Assembly (NCBI GenBank): GCA_009774175.1
Contig: VSNG01000004.1
Span: 2,690 to 66,689, forward strand
DNA: 64,000 nt
Origin: Lachnospiraceae bacterium
GTDB lineage: Bacteria > Bacillota > Clostridia > Lachnospirales > Lachnospiraceae
Direction of reading: 5' to 3'
The translations under genes were made by a program, and so were the position numbers. Positions 42,317 through 51,517 of this stretch are shown here, piece by piece (position 1 is the stretch's first letter; every line of letters starts with the position of its first letter). The notes beneath the pieces are model-generated. The model saw only the letters and a program-made list of their open reading frames with translations, did not search any database and was not told where the DNA came from.

Positions 42317-43513
42317 GTGAACGAATCTATGCAGGAATACCGAACCATTTTGGTGGATAATCCCGCAAAGGCGGAAAAACAACTTTATAAGCTGGCAAAA
42401 AAGGGAGATTTGAATGCGCTGTCAGCCTTGAACGAATATTATGAGAAATGCGTGACAGAGGCAAAGACACCGAAAGAATTGTCCAGAATCCGGCAGAAGG
42501 CCCTGAAAGCGGCAATGCTTGGCGCCGCGCAAAACAGCCCGTACTGGCTCATATGGGTGGGAGAAATGTACCGTTATGGCGTGGGGACGGAGAAAAATGA
42601 GAAAAAGGCGTTTTCCTATTATGAGAAATCGGCGGCTCTCGGTGATGTGGATGGCATTGTTAAGGTCGGACGCGCCTGGCTGAACGGAATCGGCGTTTTG
42701 ACAGATTATCAGAAAGCTTTGTATTTTTTTGAGAAGGCGGCGGAACAGGATAATCCGGAAGCGATGATTCTGACCGCCTATCAGTACGAAAACGGAAAAG
42801 GCGTGAATGTCGATTATGAGAAATCGCTGGAATGGCTGACGCGGGCGGAGTGCAGCTGCAGGCGGCGGCTGGAAGGGGAATTGTCGGAAAAGGACAGAAC
42901 ATATTATGAATCGCTGTTACAGGATGTTGATCATAAAAGAATGCATTGTGAATCCGCAGCCTGTGTGGAGATGATCAGAAAAGAATACTACCCGATTAAA
43001 CAGCGGCAAAAAGCGTTTTCGCGGCTTTCGGAGCTTGCCCATGAAAAGGGTGATTGGTGTGCACAGGTGAACATGGGCATCCTGTATGAAGAAGGAAAAT
43101 TCGTCGAACAGGATGAGCGGAAAGCATTGGAATATTATTTTATGGCGGCCGAAAACGGCTCAACCGGAGCAATGAATAATATCGGCAATTTTTATCTGCA
43201 TGGAAAAGGCGTTGCAAAAGACTACGACAAGGCCTTTGGATGGTATCAGAAAGCGACTGAACTGTCGGGAAATGCGGCAGCGGAATGCTCTCTTGGGATG
43301 TGCTATCAGTACGGGTATGGAACAAAAATTGATTATGAAAAAGCGCGCAGTTTTTATGAGTTGTCCGCAAAACAGGGACTTGGACTTGCCTATTATCGGA
43401 TGGGGCTCCTGTATGAGCAGGGACTTGGTGTGGCGAAGGATATCCGGATTGCAAAACAGTATTTTGGGGAGGCATTGCATCGGGGATGTCGGGAAGCGGC
43501 GTTGAAATTGTAA
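42317..43513 (+). CDS. Sel1-like tetratricopeptide repeat protein
   Basis: The 398-residue soluble protein has at least seven Sel1 repeats. Examples are YWLIWVGEMYRYGVGTEKNE, KALEYYFMAAENGSTGAMNN, YDKAFGWYQKATELSGNAAA and GMCYQYGYGTKIDYEKAR. Sel1 solenoids bind other proteins; no signal peptide is visible. The partner is unknown. The start is GTG at 42317, eight bases after AAAGGAG. An ATG at 42329 is less well placed. It lies alone between feoB and the GH13 gene. Confidence 0.85.
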   Translation: MNESMQEYRTILVDNPAKAEKQLYKLAKKGDLNALSALNEYYEKCVTEAKTPKELSRIRQKALKAAMLGAAQNSPYWLIWVGEMYRYGVGTEKNEKKAFSYYEKSAALGDVDGIVKVGRAWLNGIGVLTDYQKALYFFEKAAEQDNPEAMILTAYQYENGKGVNVDYEKSLEWLTRAECSCRRRLEGELSEKDRTYYESLLQDVDHKRMHCESAACVEMIRKEYYPIKQRQKAFSRLSELAHEKGDWCAQVNMGILYEEGKFVEQDERKALEYYFMAAENGSTGAMNNIGNFYLHGKGVAKDYDKAFGWYQKATELSGNAAAECSLGMCYQYGYGTKIDYEKARSFYELSAKQGLGLAYYRMGLLYEQGLGVAKDIRIAKQYFGEALHRGCREAALKL

Positions 43514-43555
43514 ATGAGAACCAACAGGCGGCGTTTTTTTGTTTCGATAAAGTCC

Positions 43556-43584
43556 TTGCATTTTGGAAAAGAAGGTAGTAGTAT
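43556..43584 (+). promoter_or_regulatory. promoter of the GH13 gene
   Basis: TTGCAT (43556-43561), 17-base spacer, TAGTAT (43579-43584). Expected start near 43591. Confidence 0.6.
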
Positions 43585-43593
43585 GAAATTAAT

Positions 43594-43607
43594 GGAAAAC
43601 GTTTTCC
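43594..43607 (+). promoter_or_regulatory. LacI/CcpA-family operator
   Basis: A perfect 14-base palindrome GGAAAACGTTTTCC with the central CG typical of LacI-family sites (cre/MalR-like). It sits over the expected transcription start, so binding should repress the glucosidase gene. Confidence 0.7.
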
Positions 43608-43646
43608 CTCCACAGGGGAGGGGCGAACTGGAAAGGAAGGTGTCTT

Positions 43647-45407
43647 ATGGATTTTAACGCGGTGTATCACAGGGCGAACGACAATTACTGCTACTCGCTT
43701 GACGAGGAGCAGCTTGTCATCAATATCAGAACAGGGTATGATGTGAAGTATGTGAACATTATCCACGGCGATCCTTTTAATGCGGGCATTCTTGGCGGCG
43801 GGGAGAGCTGGGACGGGGAAGCGCTCAACATTCCCTTTAAAAAGCGTCTGAAAAACCAGCTCTGGTGGACGACCACCGTGAAACCCGAGTACAGGCGCTT
43901 TAAATACTATTTTGAATTACAGGGAGAGAACGAGCGGTGGTTTTATTTCGAGGACGGTTTTGTTTCGGAGGAGCAGATGGCTCTTGAGGGAAGAAGCAGA
44001 CAGTATTTTATTTTCCCGTGGATGAATCCGGCGGATATTCCCGTGACGCCCGCATGGGTAAACGATACGATCTGGTATCAGATTTTCCCCGAACGGTTCT
44101 GCAACGGCGATCCGTCCATCAATCCCGAGGGTACGCTGCCTTGGCGGGTCAGGGGATCCGTTACCAACGAGGAATTTTTCGGCGGTGATTTGCAGGGAAT
44201 TATCAATAAACTGGACTATATCAGGGATCTGGGCGTATCCGGTCTGTATCTGACGCCGGTCAACGAATCTCCCACCTCCCACAAGTACGATACCACGGAT
44301 TATACAAAGATAGATCCCCATTTCGGATCTGAGGAAACCATGAAAACGCTGGTCAGAGAAGCGCATAACCGGGACATCCGTGTGATGCTGGACGGCGTGT
44401 TCAATCATTCCGGTGAAAATTTCGCCCCATGGCTTGATGTGAAGCAAAACGGGCCGCAGTCGGAGTACTGGGACTGGTTTATGATAAACGAGTGGCCTTT
44501 TGAGGCAGAGGGGAGTCTTGCCCGGGCGAAAAAATATTATACCTTTGCCTTTTACGACAATATGCCCAAGCTAAATACCAACAATCCAAAAGTGCGGGAT
44601 TACCTGATCGGGGTCTGCGAAAACTGGGTCAGAAACTATGACGTGGACGGGATCAGGCTGGATGTGGCAAACGAGGTTTCCCATACCTTCTGCAAGGAGC
44701 TGCGAAGCCGGCTGAAAGCCATAAAGCAGGATATTTACATTCTGGGAGAAATCTGGCACGACGCCATGCCCTGGCTTCGGGGAGACGAGTTTGACTCGGT
44801 CATGAATTATCCGCTGGGGGAGAGCATCAAGGATTTCTGGATTGACAAAAGCCTGACCAACGAGGACTTTGAGTATACGATTAACCGCTGCTATACGCGT
44901 TATATGCAGCAAACCAACGACGTGCTTTTCAATCTGCTGGATTCCCATGACACGAAGAGACTTCGCAGCGACGTAAAGAATCTGGACGAGTATTTCCAGC
45001 AGCTTGCGGTTCTCTTTACGATGCCGGGATCGCCCTGCATCTATTACGGCACGGAGATTGCCATGGAAGGCGGACACGATCCGGACTGCCGTCGCTGTAT
45101 GCCGTGGGAGGAGATTGAGCAGGGCGTATACAGCGAGCGGATGGACATTGTCAGAAGTCTGCTCCATCTGCGCAAATCGGAGCCGCTTTTACGCAGCCGC
45201 GACTTTCATTTCCCCAATAAGATCAACCGTCCCAGAGTGATTGAGTTTAACAAGATGGGCTGGGTGGATAATTATGTGGAGGTTATTATTAACTGCGAGG
45301 AGGAAGATATCGAGATACCAAGGGAGGGTGAGATTTTGTTTTCCAGACATTATATTGACAACACCCTGTTACGCAACGGTATACTGATCAGGAGGGCAAA
45401 AGGCTAG
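43647..45407 (+). CDS. GH13 alpha-glycosidase (neopullulanase/maltogenic amylase-like)
   Basis: The enzyme hydrolyses alpha-glucosidic bonds of maltodextrins or related glucans. Residues 1-~125 form an N-terminal CBM34-like domain. The catalytic barrel starts WYQIFPERFCNGD. Region I is MLDGVFNHSG. The nucleophile Asp is in GIRLDVANE, the acid/base Glu in ILGEIWHDA and the third Asp in LLDSHDTKR. A short C-terminal beta-domain completes the 586 residues. No signal peptide is present, so it is cytosolic and acts on imported oligosaccharides. GGAAAGGAAGG precedes the ATG. Control by a LacI-type repressor or CcpA is suggested by the upstream palindrome. Confidence 0.92.
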   Translation: MDFNAVYHRANDNYCYSLDEEQLVINIRTGYDVKYVNIIHGDPFNAGILGGGESWDGEALNIPFKKRLKNQLWWTTTVKPEYRRFKYYFELQGENERWFYFEDGFVSEEQMALEGRSRQYFIFPWMNPADIPVTPAWVNDTIWYQIFPERFCNGDPSINPEGTLPWRVRGSVTNEEFFGGDLQGIINKLDYIRDLGVSGLYLTPVNESPTSHKYDTTDYTKIDPHFGSEETMKTLVREAHNRDIRVMLDGVFNHSGENFAPWLDVKQNGPQSEYWDWFMINEWPFEAEGSLARAKKYYTFAFYDNMPKLNTNNPKVRDYLIGVCENWVRNYDVDGIRLDVANEVSHTFCKELRSRLKAIKQDIYILGEIWHDAMPWLRGDEFDSVMNYPLGESIKDFWIDKSLTNEDFEYTINRCYTRYMQQTNDVLFNLLDSHDTKRLRSDVKNLDEYFQQLAVLFTMPGSPCIYYGTEIAMEGGHDPDCRRCMPWEEIEQGVYSERMDIVRSLLHLRKSEPLLRSRDFHFPNKINRPRVIEFNKMGWVDNYVEVIINCEEEDIEIPREGEILFSRHYIDNTLLRNGILIRRAKG

Positions 45408-45430
45408 ACAGGAAATGGAGAATAAAAAGG

Positions 45431-46486
45431 ATGAATCAGTTTAATTTACCCGGGTGTCTCTTTATTGAGGAGGGAGCCTGTGAGCGTTTGAATGAAATTT
45501 TGGCGGATTGTATTCCGGGAATCGAAAAGAAGCGGGCGGTTATTGCGACGGAGGAATCCCTGATACCGATTGTGGGCGCTTATCTGGACGAGATGAAGCG
45601 CGATCTGCCAAAGAGCGAGCTTTATTTCATAAAGGAGAACAGCTTTGAAGGCGCTATGGAGCTGGCAAAATACATCTGCATGAAGGATGTGGAGGTTATC
45701 ATCGGTATGGGCGGCGGCAAAGTTCTGGACGTTGCCAAGTACGCGGGCTTTGTCGGGAAAATCCCCTATATCTGTGTGCCTACCACGCTGAGCAATGACA
45801 GCCTTTCTTCGCCGGTGGCGGTGCTTGGTACGGAGGGGGATGCCAGAAAGACCTTTCGGTGCACCATACCCACGGGAATTGTGGTGGATGTAAACGTGGT
45901 GATGAACGCGCCGCTCTTTCATCTGCAATCGGGAATCGGAGATACCATCAGCAAGTACACGGCTCTTTATGACTGGAAGCTGGATGCGGCGCATCACAAA
46001 GACCAGGTGGACGGTTTTTCCTATCTTTTGTCTGATATGGCCTTTTCCTCGCTGTGCTACAATGAGGAGAAGTCGTTAAAGAGCAAGGAGTTTATCAAGA
46101 TACTGACGCAGGCGCTGGTGCTTGGCGGACTGGCTATGGAGATCGCGGGAAATTCCAGACCCAGTAGCGGGTCGGAGCATCTGTTCTGCCATTCGCTGGA
46201 AGAAAATTATAAGGAAATACAGATCACTCATGGCATGGCTGTGGCTCTTGGCAGTCTGGTAAGCTGCCGCCTCCAGGGGCGGGATGCGGAGTGCCTGTAC
46301 TCGGTTATGAAGGCTTACCATATGGACATGGATCCCATGAACTGGGGCATTACGAAAGAGATTTTTACAGACGCCTGGATGCGTGCGGCGGATACCAGAA
46401 AAGACAGGTATACGGTGCTCAATGAGGTGGAGCTGACGCAGGAGCTGCTTGGCGGCATATATGAGGAACTGAGAGAAAAATCATAA
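45431..46486 (+). CDS. iron-containing/glycerol-1-phosphate dehydrogenase family protein
   Basis: The protein has the dehydroquinate-synthase-like fold. The NAD motif is IIGMGGGKVLDVAKY, then ICVPTTLSNDSLSSPVAVL. Metal ligands are likely in SGIGDTISKYTALYDWKLDA, SGSEHLFCHSLEE and QITHGMAVALG. It resembles the AraM/EgsA group that makes sn-glycerol 1-phosphate in some Gram-positives, but glycerol dehydrogenases are close relatives. It follows the GH13 gene by 24 bases, so it probably shares its regulation. Length is 351 residues. Confidence 0.82.
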   Translation: MNQFNLPGCLFIEEGACERLNEILADCIPGIEKKRAVIATEESLIPIVGAYLDEMKRDLPKSELYFIKENSFEGAMELAKYICMKDVEVIIGMGGGKVLDVAKYAGFVGKIPYICVPTTLSNDSLSSPVAVLGTEGDARKTFRCTIPTGIVVDVNVVMNAPLFHLQSGIGDTISKYTALYDWKLDAAHHKDQVDGFSYLLSDMAFSSLCYNEEKSLKSKEFIKILTQALVLGGLAMEIAGNSRPSSGSEHLFCHSLEENYKEIQITHGMAVALGSLVSCRLQGRDAECLYSVMKAYHMDMDPMNWGITKEIFTDAWMRAADTRKDRYTVLNEVELTQELLGGIYEELREKS

Positions 46487-46542
46487 AAACCCTCTGTACA
46501 AATCCTTTAAAATGACATAAAATCATAAAAAAGGGGAAGGCT

Positions 46543-46561
46543 TCCTGCCGACAAGGCAGGA
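46543..46561 (+). other. leader hairpin upstream of the HPr-like gene
   Basis: TCCTGCC-GACAA-GGCAGGA forms a stable 7-bp stem without a T run. It lies about 110 bases ahead of the ATG at 46653, inside a 166-base gap. Confidence 0.5.
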
Positions 46562-46652
46562 CGGGATTCATACCGCTATACTTAAAATCAGACTATCATT
46601 GATGCACTGGCATCAGGGATATATCGGTGCGTCAGAAAGAGGAGGTGTGGAT

Positions 46653-46886
46653 ATGAAGACGTATATGCTGGATTTAAACTCCATCGAAAAGGTCAAGGGA
46701 TTTGTCAGCGCTATCGAAAAGTTCGACGGTTATTTTGACATGGCCACCGGCAGATATGTGGTGGACGCGAAGTCTATTATGGGAATTTTTTCCATGGATT
46801 TATCAAAGAAAGTCGAATTTCGGATTTTGGAGACCGATGCCCAGATCTCGGAAGTGGAGGCAGCGATCGCACCCTATATTGCATAA
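46653..46886 (+). CDS. HPr-like protein lacking the phosphorylatable histidine
   Basis: The 77-residue protein has the HPr fold signature AKSIMGIFSMDLSKKVEFRIL, which includes the region of regulatory Ser46. The usual GLHARPA block with His15 is replaced by SIEKVKGFVSAIEK. It therefore cannot take part in the PTS phosphate relay through His. A regulatory or structural role is possible. The ATG at 46653 follows GAGGAGG. The open frame back to 46599 has no ribosome binding site. It stands ahead of sbcDC without clear connection. Confidence 0.78.
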   Translation: MKTYMLDLNSIEKVKGFVSAIEKFDGYFDMATGRYVVDAKSIMGIFSMDLSKKVEFRILETDAQISEVEAAIAPYIA

Positions 46887-46963
46887 AACGACGTGACAGG
46901 AGATCAGACGGCTGCCGGTGTATACACATTGGCGGCCGCCTGTGCGTATAAGGAGAAACCGTA

Positions 46964-48217
46964 TTGAAATTTTTACATATTGCGGATTTACACCTGGGGA
47001 AAACGCTCTATGGCGTTTCCCTGATAGATAATCAGGATCAGCCGTACTGGGTGGAACAGTTTCTGAAAAAGGCGCAGGAGCTTTTGCCGGACGCCGTTTT
47101 GATTGCGGGAGATATTTATGACCGGGGCGCCCCTTCCGGGGAGGCGGTGGCGCTGCTTAACCGAATGCTGACAGGACTGGAGGAAATGGGGATTCCGATT
47201 CTGATGGCGGCGGGGAATCATGATTCCGGCAAAAGACTGTCCTTTGCCGGCGATATTCTGGCCAAACAGGGCGTCTATATCGCGGGTATGGCAGAAAGGG
47301 AAATAGCGCATGTAACGATCCCGGAGCGGGATGGTTCGGGGGAGGTGACCTTCTGGCTGCTTCCCTATTTATTTCCGGCCATTGTGGCGCAGACACTTTC
47401 GGATGACTCAATCGGAGATTATGAGAGCGCGATGCGAAAACTGCTGGCAAGGCAGAAGATAGATTTTTCAGGGAGAAATGTGCTTCTTGCCCATCAGAAT
47501 GTGACCGCAGGGGGCAGGGAGGCGCCAAGAGGCGGTTCCGAGTCCATGGTGGGCGGTGTGGGACAGATGGATTACCGGGTATTTGACGGTTTTGACTATG
47601 TGGCGCTGGGGCATATTCATGCCTCTTATTCTGTGGGGCGCAGGGAAGTGCGCTATGCGGGCTCCCCTCTCTGCTACCATTTTGACGAGATCAGACAGCC
47701 AGCCAAGGGCCTGCTTTTGGTGGAGCTGGGGGAAAAGGGAAGCGACGTAAACATTACGCCGATGTCCATCGGGCCTCTGCATCCCATGCGGGAAATCAGG
47801 GGCGCTTATGAGGATATTCTGGATACGCTGGAACAGGAAAAAACACGGGGAGAATATTTGAAAATTGTGGTGACAGACAGGCGGATTACGCCGGAAATAT
47901 CAGAGACTTTGCGGGGAAGCTTTGCAGGCCTGGACAGTATTGTGATGGAGCTTAGTTCTAAGTTTCAGGAGTTTGACGCCGTATCTTCCCTGACCGGGGA
48001 ATACAGCAGGGAGAAAGCGTTGGAGGATTACTTTGCAGAGCTTTACCGGGAGAGAAAAGGAGAGGCCCAGCCGGATAAAAAGGATCTGGCGCTTTTTCGG
48101 TTTGCGGCCGAACAGACCCTCGCCAGAGATTTTTCAGAAAAACGGGAAGAGACTCTGGAAAAGGACGCAGGGAAACTGCTGGCCTATATTTTAGAACAGG
48201 AGGCGCGTGGAGAATGA
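46964..48217 (+). CDS. sbcD: exonuclease SbcCD, subunit D
   Basis: SbcD is the Mre11-type nuclease that cuts hairpins and DNA ends together with SbcC. Motifs are HIADLHLGK, AGDIYDRG, AAGNHDSG, LAHQNV and GHIHASY for the two-metal site. At 417 residues it is of normal size. The start codon is TTG at 46964, with AAGGAG seven bases upstream, which fits the conserved KFLHIADLHLG start. It overlaps sbcC by four bases. Confidence 0.95.
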   Translation: MKFLHIADLHLGKTLYGVSLIDNQDQPYWVEQFLKKAQELLPDAVLIAGDIYDRGAPSGEAVALLNRMLTGLEEMGIPILMAAGNHDSGKRLSFAGDILAKQGVYIAGMAEREIAHVTIPERDGSGEVTFWLLPYLFPAIVAQTLSDDSIGDYESAMRKLLARQKIDFSGRNVLLAHQNVTAGGREAPRGGSESMVGGVGQMDYRVFDGFDYVALGHIHASYSVGRREVRYAGSPLCYHFDEIRQPAKGLLLVELGEKGSDVNITPMSIGPLHPMREIRGAYEDILDTLEQEKTRGEYLKIVVTDRRITPEISETLRGSFAGLDSIVMELSSKFQEFDAVSSLTGEYSREKALEDYFAELYRERKGEAQPDKKDLALFRFAAEQTLARDFSEKREETLEKDAGKLLAYILEQEARGE

Positions 48218-51200
48218 AGCCTGTTATACTGGAAATGACGGCGTTTGGCTCTTACGCAAAGCCGACCACGGTGGATTTTCAGAAATGGAATCACAGCCTG
48301 TATTTGATTGCGGGAGACACGGGAGCAGGGAAAACCACCATATTCGACGCCATTATGGTTGCGCTGTACGGAGTTGCCAGCGGAAAGGGAGACCATAAAG
48401 CGAGAACTTTTGAAATGATGCACTGCGACTATGTGGAAAAGTCGACGGACACCAGAGTGGCCCTTTCCTTTTTGCATATGGGAAAGCTTTACCGGGTGGA
48501 GAGAACCCTTCATTTTAAAAAGAAAAGGGGAACCGGGGAATACGAAAAAACCACGCCTTCGGCGATTTTCTGGGAACCTGACGGACAGCCTCTTGAAAAG
48601 ACAGAGCAGGTGACGGAAAGAATTACAAAGCTGCTTGGTATGAATGCGGAACAGTTCAGGAAAATTGCCATGCTGGCCCAGGGCGAGTTTAAAAAGTTTC
48701 TGGACGCCGACAGTGAAGAAAAAAATAAAATTCTGGGGGAACTTTTTGACAGTTCTGCCTATGTGTATTTTCAGGACCTGTTCGACGCGGCAAGAAAGAA
48801 GCTGGAACAGGAAAGACGGGAGAAGGGCACGGAACAGATCAGAAGAGTGATGGAGGATTTTCTGTACCCGGAGGATATGGGAGAGGAAGAGCGGGCGGTT
48901 TTGTGCGCGGGACATCCGGCACTGGAGGAGACCCTTTGTCAGCTGGCGGACAGAGACGGTGAGGAAAGAGAGGCCCTTTTACAAAAGGAACAGGAATACG
49001 GCAGACAGGAAAAGGCGCTTCATGAGAAAAAGGGCGGAGCTCAGGAACGCAACAGGCAGCTGGAGGAGCTTTTTCAAAAGGAGGAAGCGTACAATGCGCT
49101 GCAAAAGAAACAGGCTGCTATGGAAGCCCTTAAGGAACAGGTCGACAAGGCTGAGAGGGCCTTTTATAAGGTAAAGCCAAAGCAGGCGGCGGCGAAAAAG
49201 GCGGCGGCCGATTACGAGCGCGCGCTCAGAGAGACGAAGGAGACGAAGGAGCGCCTTGAAATTCTGGTAAAGGACAGGGAGAACCGAAAGCTTGCATGGG
49301 AGGAGACGGGGAAGAAGGGGGAGCCCCTGATTGCAGAGCTGGCAATTCGGATCGACAGTCTGGAAAAAGCCATACCAAGATACGAAGAATTGGAGGAAAA
49401 CCGAAGAGGGCAGCAGGAGCAGCAGAGGCTTGTAAAGGAGGCTGCCGAAAGAAGGAAGTTTGCTGAGGAAAAAAAGAACCGGCTTGCGCAGGAGCTGAGA
49501 GCCCTTAAGGAAGGCATAAAAGAGCTGGAGGGCGCGGACGTCAGGAAGGAACGTCTGGCAGGCAGTCTTGACAGAGCAAGGGAGAATCTGGACAAGCTTA
49601 TTTCTGAGCAAGGGCTGCTTGCACAGACGGCGGCCATACGAAAAAAGGAAGAATGTCTGCAAAAGGAACGGGAAATACTGCGGGAAACAACCTGCCAGGC
49701 GGGTCAACTGGAAGCCGCTTATCATAAGCTGTATCAGGCCTTTTTGAACGGACAGGCGGGAATCCTTGCGAAAAATCTGGAACAGGAGCTGCAAGAGCAG
49801 GGTGAGGCGCAATGTCCCGTCTGTAAGACGGCCTTTCAGGCAGGACAGGTTCACAGCTTTGCCGAAGGGACAGAGGAGATACCGGAAAAGAGTCAGGTGG
49901 ATGAGGCCAGACGGCTTTTCGACGAAAAGGATGGGGAGCGACAGGAGCAGAGCAGGAAAACAGCGCAGCTGGAAGCGGCCCTTGGCGAAGAAAAGGCAGG
50001 CGTGACTGCCAGAATGCGGGAGCTTGCCGCGGATTGCGCGGATTGGGAAACACTATGCCGCGAAGGATATCTGGAAGAACTGGAAAATCGTTACAGACAA
50101 CAGGAAGAGACGGCAAAGGAGGCGTTCGCCCTTGCCCGGGAGCAGAGTAAAAGGCTGGAAGCCTTAAAGGAGCAGGCGGCAGAAAAGGAAACGGAGGAAA
50201 AGGACTGCGCTGCGGCGGCGGAGGAGAGCAGGGAGCAGGAACAGGCGCATCGGCATGCGGCGGAGAAGAAAAAGGCTGCGGCCGAAGCACTTACAAAATC
50301 ACTGCCCTGTTATGAACAGTGTCCCGACAGGGAGTCCGCAGCGAGACAAAGGCGGATCTGGGAGGAAGAAAAAAAGCAGTGGGAGCTTCGTATGGAGCAG
50401 GCTCTTACGGTCTATACTGAAGCAGACAGGAAGTGTGAGGAGACAGGAGGGATTCTGCGGGCAGGTACGCAGGCCCTTCCCAAGTATGCGCAGGAAAGGG
50501 AGGAAGCGGCAAAGATATGGCGGGAGGAGATGGAGCTGGCCGGATTTGACAGCGAGGAAGCGCTGCAACAGGCATTATATCCGGCAGGAGAAAGCGATAC
50601 AGCGGCACAGCAGTGGATCACGGCCAAAAGAGCACAGCTGACCGACTATGAAAATGCGTTGAAAAACACAAAGGAGCGGATCACGGAACTGCGGGAAAGA
50701 ACGAAAGGGCAGGAAAAAACGGATCTGACAAAGCTGGACGAAGATATTAAAAAACAGGGCGAGAGATTGGAGGAATTGCAGGGAAAGCTGCGTCTGTGTG
50801 AAAAGCGGTATGAGAATCACAGGCTGGCGGCGGCCGCTGTAAAGAAAGCCAATCAGGCCCTTAAGGATACGGAGGCGGCATGGATCAGGCTGGATGATCT
50901 GGCCAATCTGGCAAACGGCTCCAATGCGGCGGGCGGCAGACTTAGCTTCGACCGCTATGTTATGGGATATGTATTCCGGGAGGTATTGGAGATGGCAAAC
51001 AGACGGCTTGCCATCATGAGCGGCGGCCGCTATGAGCTGCTGCATGAGATGTATGCCCGGAGGGGCAATGCGGCGGCGGGGCTTGAAGTGTCCGTGTTTG
51101 ACATGACTACCGGAAAAAGCCGTCCTTCCCAGTCCCTGTCCGGCGGAGAATCCTTTTTTGTTTCGCTGGCGCTGGCCCTTGGGCTGTCCGATGTGGTGCA

Positions 51201-51426
51201 GAACCATGCGGGAGGAAGACAGCTTGACGCGCTGTTTATTGACGAGGGGTTTGGAACCCTTGACAGCGATGTGCTGGATCGGGCGCTGGCGGTTTTAAAC
51301 CGGCTGACGCAGGGAAACCGTCTGGTAGGAATTATTTCCCATGTGGCCAGACTGGAAGAGAGCATTCCCCAGCAAATACGGGTAAAAAGCGGTAAAAACG
51401 GGAGCTCGATAGAGATTGTGCAGTGA
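48214..51426 (+). CDS. sbcC: exonuclease SbcCD, subunit C (SMC-like ATPase)
   Basis: This Rad50-type ATPase has the Walker A AGDTGAGKTTIFDA at residues ~30-43. Long coiled-coil arms rich in Glu, Lys, Arg and Gln carry the zinc hook CPVC near residue 535. The C-terminal lobe has signature LSGGESFFVSLALALG and Walker B ALFIDEGFGTLD. Length is 1070 residues. Together with SbcD it processes double-strand ends and palindromes. The coding sequence of the arms is highly repetitive in charged codons, which explains long antisense frames there. Confidence 0.96.
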   Translation: MKPVILEMTAFGSYAKPTTVDFQKWNHSLYLIAGDTGAGKTTIFDAIMVALYGVASGKGDHKARTFEMMHCDYVEKSTDTRVALSFLHMGKLYRVERTLHFKKKRGTGEYEKTTPSAIFWEPDGQPLEKTEQVTERITKLLGMNAEQFRKIAMLAQGEFKKFLDADSEEKNKILGELFDSSAYVYFQDLFDAARKKLEQERREKGTEQIRRVMEDFLYPEDMGEEERAVLCAGHPALEETLCQLADRDGEEREALLQKEQEYGRQEKALHEKKGGAQERNRQLEELFQKEEAYNALQKKQAAMEALKEQVDKAERAFYKVKPKQAAAKKAAADYERALRETKETKERLEILVKDRENRKLAWEETGKKGEPLIAELAIRIDSLEKAIPRYEELEENRRGQQEQQRLVKEAAERRKFAEEKKNRLAQELRALKEGIKELEGADVRKERLAGSLDRARENLDKLISEQGLLAQTAAIRKKEECLQKEREILRETTCQAGQLEAAYHKLYQAFLNGQAGILAKNLEQELQEQGEAQCPVCKTAFQAGQVHSFAEGTEEIPEKSQVDEARRLFDEKDGERQEQSRKTAQLEAALGEEKAGVTARMRELAADCADWETLCREGYLEELENRYRQQEETAKEAFALAREQSKRLEALKEQAAEKETEEKDCAAAAEESREQEQAHRHAAEKKKAAAEALTKSLPCYEQCPDRESAARQRRIWEEEKKQWELRMEQALTVYTEADRKCEETGGILRAGTQALPKYAQEREEAAKIWREEMELAGFDSEEALQQALYPAGESDTAAQQWITAKRAQLTDYENALKNTKERITELRERTKGQEKTDLTKLDEDIKKQGERLEELQGKLRLCEKRYENHRLAAAAVKKANQALKDTEAAWIRLDDLANLANGSNAAGGRLSFDRYVMGYVFREVLEMANRRLAIMSGGRYELLHEMYARRGNAAAGLEVSVFDMTTGKSRPSQSLSGGESFFVSLALALGLSDVVQNHAGGRQLDALFIDEGFGTLDSDVLDRALAVLNRLTQGNRLVGIISHVARLEESIPQQIRVKSGKNGSSIEIVQ

Positions 51427-51482
51427 GGAAGTAGCCAGAGGAGGCGGCGCCGGGCGTTTGCCTGTCGGTACTTTTTGTGCTA

Positions 51483-51491
51483 TGATATAAT
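51483..51491 (+). promoter_or_regulatory. extended -10 promoter of sufC
   Basis: TGATATAAT (TGn plus consensus -10). It lies in the 16-base block TATGATATAATGTACG, which recurs exactly upstream of pta at 56863. No good -35 is seen. Confidence 0.6.
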
Positions 51492-51517
51492 GTACGCTAA
51501 GAAATCGGAGGTTTGTG

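Noticed and set aside
48979..49854. 291-codon Leu-rich minus-strand frame
   Set aside because: Shadow of the SbcC coiled coil (Lys/Glu codons read backwards as Leu/Phe).
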